This document shows, piece after piece, positions 31,442-36,305 of a stretch of 36,305 nt of DNA. Positions within the stretch are counted from its first letter, which is position 1. Each line of letters begins with the position of its first letter. Source of the stretch: Deltaproteobacteria bacterium (GTDB lineage: Bacteria; Myxococcota; XYA12-FULL-58-9; JABJBS01); NCBI GenBank assembly GCA_018668695.1, contig JABJBS010000400.1:1-36305 (forward strand), written 5' to 3'. Under the pieces are notes generated by a model, which made no database searches, had not been told where the DNA came from, and worked only from the letters and a program-made list of their open reading frames with translations. The position numbers and the translations under genes were made by a program.

Positions 31442-33022
31442 TTAAAGCGGCTCGATGTCGTGAAGTTCAAGGCCCGGTGCGTTTTCGACAGCATATTGAA
31501 TGGCCCACGCTGAACTTGCGAGCAGTACGGGGTTACCATTTCGGTCTTCATAAACGGGGTAATCTCGGCGCTCTTGAAGCCAGTCGTGGGCTTCTTGAGG
31601 ACCTGTGACCCATCTCGCTGCAGCAAATTGCATGGACTGAAAGATTGCCGTGACGCTGTATTCGTTTTTGAGTCGCTCTTGAAGAACTTCAAATTGTAGA
31701 ACACCAACAGCTCCGAGGACGGGATTGGTGCGTCCGAGGTGAGGCCGGTAGAAGAGCTGAATGACGCCCTCGTGAGAGAGCTGCTCGAGCCCGGTGTCCA
31801 ACTGCTTTCGCTTGAGTGGATCTTTGAGGATGAGCTCGCCAAAGTGAGCCGGCGCAAAGCGAGGAATCGAACCAAAGCGCAGAGGTTTACCCGCTGCCAC
31901 GGTATCGCCAATACGCAATTTACCTGGGTCGTAGAGTCCGACAATGTCACCCGGCCAGGCGTTCTCAACAATGGAGCGCTCCTGAGCCATAAAAGTGTGC
32001 GGCTTGGAAAGCTTGAGCTTCTCGCCACTTCGTCCAATCACGACATCCATACCGCGCTCAAATTGTCCTGAAACAACTCGGAGAAAAGCGATTCGGTCGC
32101 GGTGACGCGGGTTCATGTTGGCTTGAATTTTAAAGATAAAGCCAGTGAAGCGTTCGTCTTCGGGCGGCACAGTCACACCGTCTTCAGTTTGTCGCGCAGC
32201 GGGTGAAGCAGCTTGCGTTCCCATAAACTCTAGAAGTGAATCAACGCCGAAGTTGGTCATCGCAGAACCCCAGAACACGGGGCTGACTTCGCCGGCGAGA
32301 AAAGCTTCCCGGGTGTAGCCATCGCCAGCACCTTCAACGAGCTCGATTTCTTCTAAAGCGCGTTCCAGTGTGCGCTCGTCAACAAACTCCGATGCTTGGT
32401 CAAGGGGGAGTGTGCGACTTTCAAGAACGCCTGTACCGTGCTTTTCCGCTTCGTAAAGGGTGACCATCTTGGTCTTTAGGTCGACGACGCCTTTGAAGTT
32501 TTTGCCCATACCGATGGGCCAGTTCATTGGGAAAACCTCGAGATTCAGCGTGGAAGATATCTGATCGATAAGCTCCAGTGGATCGAGGCCGTCGCGGTCG
32601 AGCTTATTCATGAAGGTGACGATGGGCAGATTGCGCATACGGCATACTTCAAAAAGCTTCAGCGTTCGGCTCTCCACGCCTTTGGCATGATCGATAAGCA
32701 TGATGGAAGAGTCAACGGCGGCGAGAGTTCGGTAGGTATCTTCCGAGAAGTCGGCGTGACCCGGTGTATCGAGAAGGTTACAAGCTCGGCCTTTATAATC
32801 GAACTGCAGAACAGAGGACGTTACAGAAATTCCGCGCTCTTGCTCAAGTTTCATCCAGTCACTGACGGTATGCCGAGCAGCTTTTCGGGACTTAATAGAA
32901 CCGGCCAAGTGGATGGCTCCCGAATACAACAGGAGTTTTTCTGTGAGCGTCGTTTTACCAGCATCAGGGTGGGAGATGATGGCAAAGGTGCGGCGCCGGC
33001 CAGCTTCCTTTTCGATAGACAT
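31442..33022 (-). CDS. prfC: Peptide chain release factor 3
   Basis: The 526-residue GTPase recycles RF1/RF2 from the ribosome after termination. GTPase motifs are SHPDAGKTTLTEKLL (G1), the switch region ERGISVTSSVLQFDY (G2), LLDTPGHADFSEDTYR (G3) and FMNKLDRDG (G4). RF3-specific signs are PMNWPIGMGKNFKGVVDL, FKIQANMNPRHRDRIAFLRV in domain II, and VLGAVGVLQFEVLQERLKNE in domain III. Length is normal (about 529 in E. coli). GAGAGAGG precedes the start. It is transcribed away from the rhomboid gene across 128 bp, and elbB follows on the same strand. Confidence 0.97.
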   Translation of the reverse strand: MSIEKEAGRRRTFAIISHPDAGKTTLTEKLLLYSGAIHLAGSIKSRKAARHTVSDWMKLEQERGISVTSSVLQFDYKGRACNLLDTPGHADFSEDTYRTLAAVDSSIMLIDHAKGVESRTLKLFEVCRMRNLPIVTFMNKLDRDGLDPLELIDQISSTLNLEVFPMNWPIGMGKNFKGVVDLKTKMVTLYEAEKHGTGVLESRTLPLDQASEFVDERTLERALEEIELVEGAGDGYTREAFLAGEVSPVFWGSAMTNFGVDSLLEFMGTQAASPAARQTEDGVTVPPEDERFTGFIFKIQANMNPRHRDRIAFLRVVSGQFERGMDVVIGRSGEKLKLSKPHTFMAQERSIVENAWPGDIVGLYDPGKLRIGDTVAAGKPLRFGSIPRFAPAHFGELILKDPLKRKQLDTGLEQLSHEGVIQLFYRPHLGRTNPVLGAVGVLQFEVLQERLKNEYSVTAIFQSMQFAAARWVTGPQEAHDWLQERRDYPVYEDRNGNPVLLASSAWAIQYAVENAPGLELHDIEPL

Positions 33023-33150
33023 TTCAAACCTCTCTCAATCTGTTGGCTCTAGTACCCGGTTCTGCTTCGCTCGAATAGGATTTTCTGCATTTTCCCAAGA
33101 AAAATTGGGGTTTGTCGTAGATACGCCACCGGTGCTATTAAGGGCCGGTG

Positions 33151-34815
33151 ATGATTTCAGACAGTATGCGATCTTTGGTGGAGGAGCTTGTTCTCAGGCC
33201 CAATGCCCCCGGTGATATTGTGGAGTTTAGCTCCGATATGGCCCAAATTCGCATGGAGAGCGGGGAGGCCATCTGGATTTTACATACCCCGGCTGAAGAA
33301 CTTTACCCTAAACTTCATGAATTCTTGAGTTCATTGGTAGCCGGACGTGCGCTGGCGCGGGCGCGCGTGGTGATGCTGGGCGGTAAAGACTCGGTTGAAG
33401 AAGTACTTCAAAAGGCTAGGCCGGGGCGCTTTCGGCGCGGCTCACTCGCTGTTCATCACTTACGAAGCGATGGTACCTGGTGGCATGGCCCAGGCAGAGA
33501 GAAGTCTTCAGATGTTGTGGCGGGCCTAGAGCGAGCAAGCAATCAAAGTCGTTCAGAACGTTTTGATGACGGCCGATTTATGTTTGCGCTGGGTGAGGCA
33601 CTGGAACGTGGCCGCTTGCGACGCCGCGAGATGGACGAATTTCGCACCCATTACGACAAAGGGTTGCCCATCGTGACATTCGCCTTGATGGCAGCGATGA
33701 TCATATCCTTTGGCTTCGAGTTTTTATTTGGCGGAACCACCTATACGCCAACGCTCTATCGGATGGGGGCCAACCTCAATTCCGGTTTGAATGAGCCCTT
33801 CGACTGGTGGAGGCCTTTGTCTTCAGTGTTTTTACACGCTGGAGCGATGCATATCGCGTTTAATGGTTATGTTGTTTATGCCCTTGGGTCTTTCTTGGAA
33901 CGAATCCTGGGACGAAGCCGCTATCTTATTTTAGTGATCTTAAGCGGGCTTTTGGGAAGTATCGCGAGCTATTTTCTAGGACAGGGTGCGCTGAGTGTAG
34001 GTGCTTCGGGTGCATTTTGGGGCTTCCTGGGGGCAAGTGCGGCGCTTGGTTTAAGGCCCGGCGTTCTGATTCCACCGCTGATGGTCGGCCACCTTAAACG
34101 TGTCGCCATTTTCAACCTTTTGATAAACCTTGGTGTGTCGGCGCTGCCCAATATCGATATGTGGGCACACTTTGGCGGCGGCATTGTGGGCTTCGTGCTG
34201 GTGATTTCGGGCCTTTTGCAACGTGGCTTAGGGCCAGTTGAGCAAAGGGGCGGGCAAACAGAGGCAGGTCAGTTCTTTCCTAAAATACTGGCCGTATCTC
34301 TCACCGTGTTGATGATTGCGTCAGTGGCGATGGCCTGGAAAGAAGGCAAGCCATGGGAAGTTAATCAACCGCTCGAGCTATCTTATCGTTCGACTGCCCG
34401 TGCAGGCTTTCAATGGCTGGTACCGGAAGGCTGGGAGGAGAATGCTTTGCCGCCCCAGCCGGATTATGCAGTGGCTATGGCCTACGGACACGTGTTTCGC
34501 AATGCAGCCGAGTTTGAGGTTCAAATTAGGAAGTTGGGGCCCACGGAATTTAACCCATTGAGGACAGAAGCCACACTCGCGGCGATTCAGGTTGAGATGG
34601 AGCAAGGCTCGGCGCCCGTAGAGTGGGTCGATTCCGAAATCCCCTTTTTACGACAAGAGTGGGTGTTCGGAGGCGGGGTTCGCACGAAGTGCCTGCGTAT
34701 CGCGGATGGCGCCTTACAGGTTGTGAACTTGGACAGCCTCTTAAATCCCGACGGTGAGCCTCCAGAGCTCGAACCAGAAACGATTCTTGAGAGTATTCGA
34801 CCCTTATCGAAATAG
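33151..34815 (+). CDS. Rhomboid family intramembrane serine protease with long N- and C-terminal domains
   Basis: The 554-residue protein has a central rhomboid domain with six or so membrane helices (about residues 170-365). It contains the loop WRPLSSVFLHAGAMHIAFNG, the nucleophile in SVGASGAFWGFLG (Ser286), and the partner histidine in DMWAHFGGG (His340), which form the Ser-His dyad. The N-terminal 165 residues are soluble and charged. The C-terminal 170 or so residues form a separate soluble domain (YRSTARAGFQWLVPEGW; RTEATLAAIQVEMEQGS). Most bacterial rhomboids are much shorter, so both extensions are notable. The ATG at 33151 has AAGGG 6 bp upstream; an in-frame GTG at 33148 is also possible. 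Substrate unknown. The gene ends 75 bp before ada. Confidence 0.9.
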   Translation: MISDSMRSLVEELVLRPNAPGDIVEFSSDMAQIRMESGEAIWILHTPAEELYPKLHEFLSSLVAGRALARARVVMLGGKDSVEEVLQKARPGRFRRGSLAVHHLRSDGTWWHGPGREKSSDVVAGLERASNQSRSERFDDGRFMFALGEALERGRLRRREMDEFRTHYDKGLPIVTFALMAAMIISFGFEFLFGGTTYTPTLYRMGANLNSGLNEPFDWWRPLSSVFLHAGAMHIAFNGYVVYALGSFLERILGRSRYLILVILSGLLGSIASYFLGQGALSVGASGAFWGFLGASAALGLRPGVLIPPLMVGHLKRVAIFNLLINLGVSALPNIDMWAHFGGGIVGFVLVISGLLQRGLGPVEQRGGQTEAGQFFPKILAVSLTVLMIASVAMAWKEGKPWEVNQPLELSYRSTARAGFQWLVPEGWEENALPPQPDYAVAMAYGHVFRNAAEFEVQIRKLGPTEFNPLRTEATLAAIQVEMEQGSAPVEWVDSEIPFLRQEWVFGGGVRTKCLRIADGALQVVNLDSLLNPDGEPPELEPETILESIRPLSK

Positions 34816-34890
34816 TGAAGAAAAAACCTAAGTCTATGCCTGAGCCTCAACTTTTGGCATACTGGTATATTGGCTTATAGGAGCAAGCAG

Positions 34891-36132
34891 TTGGCAGAAG
34901 AACAGATTTCAGAAGAATTTATTAAAGCCCTCCCCAAAACAGACCTTCATGTGCATTTAGATGGTTCCCTTAGAATCAGCACACTTATTGAATTGGCTCA
35001 GGAGTATAACGTTGAGTTACCGAGCTATACTGAAGAAGGATTACGGGAGCTGGTTTTCAAAGACCGCTATCAGAACCTTGGAGAGTACCTTCAAGGGTTC
35101 CAATATACGGTTGGAGTATTACAGCGTGAACTTGCTTTAGAGCGATGCGCTTATGAACTCGCAGTTGATAACCAAGAAGAAGGTGTGCGTTACATCGAGG
35201 TTCGGTTCGCGCCTCAGCTTCACGTTCACGAGCACATGAATGCTGTGACTGTACTTAAAGCAGTGAACCGAGGTTTAGAGCGAGCGAAGACGGAATTTAA
35301 CAGTAAGCAGAGCATTAAAGATGGTCTTGAACCTCCTTTTGACTACGGGATTATTTGTTCCGCGATGCGCATGTTTCAATCTGGATTCAGCGAGTACTTC
35401 ACAAATCTAATCAACTCTCACATGTACACGCCGATTAAGGACGTTTACAAAATGGGCTCATTAGAGCTGGCGCGGGCAGCCGTGGTGGCCAGAGATGAAT
35501 ATGGCCTTCCGGTCGTTGGCTTTGATTTAGCTGGAGAAGAGGCTGGTTACCCAGCCGGTGATCACATTGCGGCGTTCCAATACTGTAAGAAAAACTTTCT
35601 TAAGAAAACGGTCCACGCAGGCGAAGCTTACGGACCCGAAAGTATTTTTCAGGCGGTCACCGACCTTTACGCCGACCGAATTGGACATGGCACTTATTTG
35701 CTGACGCCTGAGGCTATTCAGGATCCCGCTATCGAAGATAAGCAGCGATACGTAGATATGCTCTGCCAGTACGTGGCGGACAGGCGCATCACGCTGGAGG
35801 TATGTTTGACGAGTAATATTCAGACAAATCCAGAAATTGCATCGATTCAAGCACATACGCTACGTAAGATGCGCGAGCATCGCATCTCCACCACCCTGTG
35901 TACGGACAACCGTTTGGTGAGTAACACCACGGTGACTCGCGAGTTACAGCTTGCAGTTGAACATTTGGGCTTCACCCGAAAAGACCTCAAATCTGTGATT
36001 GTTTATGGATTTAAGAGAAGTTTCTTTCAGGGGGGATATTTGGAGAAGCGAAAGTATGTTCGCTCAGTCATCGATTACTATGAGTCCATTGAGAATAAGT
36101 ATTTTGGCGATGTCGCGAGTACGAAGTCTTAG
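34891..36132 (+). CDS. Adenosine deaminase family protein
   Basis: The 413-residue enzyme should deaminate adenosine to inosine. Zinc and catalytic residues: His20 and His22 (DLHVHLDGSL), His242 and Glu245 (TVHAGE), His266 (RIGHGT) and Asp339 (CTDNRLVS). The residue after Asp339 is Asn, where many family members have Asp; the TDNRLxS form is also known in other bacterial adenosine deaminases, so it need not mean loss of activity. There is a roughly 40-residue insert near 140-180 (SKQSIKDGLEPPFDYG). I chose a TTG start at 34891 because AGGAG (34879-34883) lies exactly 7 bp before it. The earlier TTG at 34870 lies upstream of that site and would put it inside the gene. A hairpin follows the stop. 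Confidence 0.9.
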   Translation: MAEEQISEEFIKALPKTDLHVHLDGSLRISTLIELAQEYNVELPSYTEEGLRELVFKDRYQNLGEYLQGFQYTVGVLQRELALERCAYELAVDNQEEGVRYIEVRFAPQLHVHEHMNAVTVLKAVNRGLERAKTEFNSKQSIKDGLEPPFDYGIICSAMRMFQSGFSEYFTNLINSHMYTPIKDVYKMGSLELARAAVVARDEYGLPVVGFDLAGEEAGYPAGDHIAAFQYCKKNFLKKTVHAGEAYGPESIFQAVTDLYADRIGHGTYLLTPEAIQDPAIEDKQRYVDMLCQYVADRRITLEVCLTSNIQTNPEIASIQAHTLRKMREHRISTTLCTDNRLVSNTTVTRELQLAVEHLGFTRKDLKSVIVYGFKRSFFQGGYLEKRKYVRSVIDYYESIENKYFGDVASTKS

Positions 36133-36145
36133 GACGCACCGATAT

Positions 36146-36170
36146 GCCGTCCCAGGTTCTCTGGGATGGC
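36146..36170. terminator. Stem-loop between convergent genes
   Basis: GCCGTCCCAG (36146-36155) pairs with CTGGGATGGC (36161-36170) around a GTTCT loop, a 10-bp stem with one G-U pair. It sits 13 bp after the adenosine deaminase stop and 39 bp before the end of the next, convergent gene. No T tract follows on either strand, so it is a weak or factor-assisted terminator. Confidence 0.5.
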
Positions 36171-36209
36171 GTGAACTCATCATATGAACGGAATGAAATA
36201 AGGCTAGGA

Positions 36210-36305
36210 TCAGCCTTCGCTGGGCGTTGGCGTTTCTGTCTCGCCTGTAGCCGCCTCGGCTTCGATACTTGGGATAAGTGGAGTGAGTGCTTCTTCAAAA
36301 GCTCC
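36210..36305 (-). CDS. C-terminal fragment of an unknown protein (cut by window edge)
   Basis: An open frame enters from the right edge and ends at TGA (complement of 36210-36212), giving 31 residues. It reads GAFEEALTPLIPSIEAE, then a Glu/Thr/Pro-rich tail (TGETETPTPSEG). The low-complexity acidic ending is typical of a disordered C-terminus. Its convergent placement relative to ada and the hairpin between the two stops support a real gene end. Nothing more can be said of its function. Confidence 0.45.
   Translation of the reverse strand, partial: GAFEEALTPLIPSIEAEAATGETETPTPSEG

Noticed and set aside
34870-34890. TTG at 34870 as start of the adenosine deaminase
   Set aside because: AGGAG at 34879-34883 lies after it and is ideally spaced for the TTG at 34891.

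Overview
This 36.3 kb chromosomal window is gene-dense, with a base composition that looks close to even (not counted). It most resembles a Myxococcota or other deltaproteobacterial-lineage genome. Evidence for that: a MYXO-CTERM-like C-terminal anchor (11762-14374), many secreted lipoproteins with Cys-rich, thrombospondin-type-3-like and MopE-type metal-binding repeats, HYR/Ig-like and propeller repeats, and a CheY-CheX style pair. I saw no rRNA, tRNA, insertion sequence, prophage, integrase or CRISPR array. No species is claimed.

Layout. 1-1445 (minus): biotin genes, bioB followed by the start of bioF, which is cut by the window edge. 1529-5233: a lipoprotein esterase diverges from a TetR regulator that is almost fused to a large acyl-CoA dehydrogenase. 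A bidirectional terminator (5253-5282) separates this from 5317-8109 (minus), a Cys/Met PLP enzyme followed by cysS. 8411-9652: a two-gene response regulator and CheX-type module. 9700-11781: a divergent GTP cyclohydrolase I-like gene and a glutamate-cysteine ligase, transcribed away from each other. 11762-14374: an 870-aa surface protein, tail-overlapping the ligase. 14510-17313: RNase D, an alpha/beta hydrolase and an SH3-like lipoprotein.

17297-27174 is the most unusual part. Three consecutive minus-strand genes (1827, 923 and 519 aa, gaps of 26 and 36 bp) all encode exported proteins and form a probable operon. The first combines HYR/Ig-like domains, a roughly 450-residue helix-rich region of unknown type, four MopE-like CD-x-x-D-N-x-C repeats and a C-terminal propeller-like half. 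The second is a lipoprotein with Ig-like repeats and seven H-x-x-W-x-D-like motifs. The third is a Cys-rich, Ca-binding-like lipoprotein with two PPC-like domains. A DsbD-type disulfide reductant transporter is transcribed divergently from the operon head.

27501-36305: dsbD-like gene; an extended SDR with an unknown 179-aa partner, closed by a terminator whose upstream flank nearly duplicates that of the 5.2 kb terminator; prfC followed by elbB (minus); a rhomboid protease with large soluble extensions; a TTG-start adenosine deaminase; and the 3' end of an unknown minus-strand gene. Most cytoplasmic genes are ordinary housekeeping functions. The secreted operon, the altered FolE-like enzyme and the doubly anchored surface protein are the best candidates for new biology.
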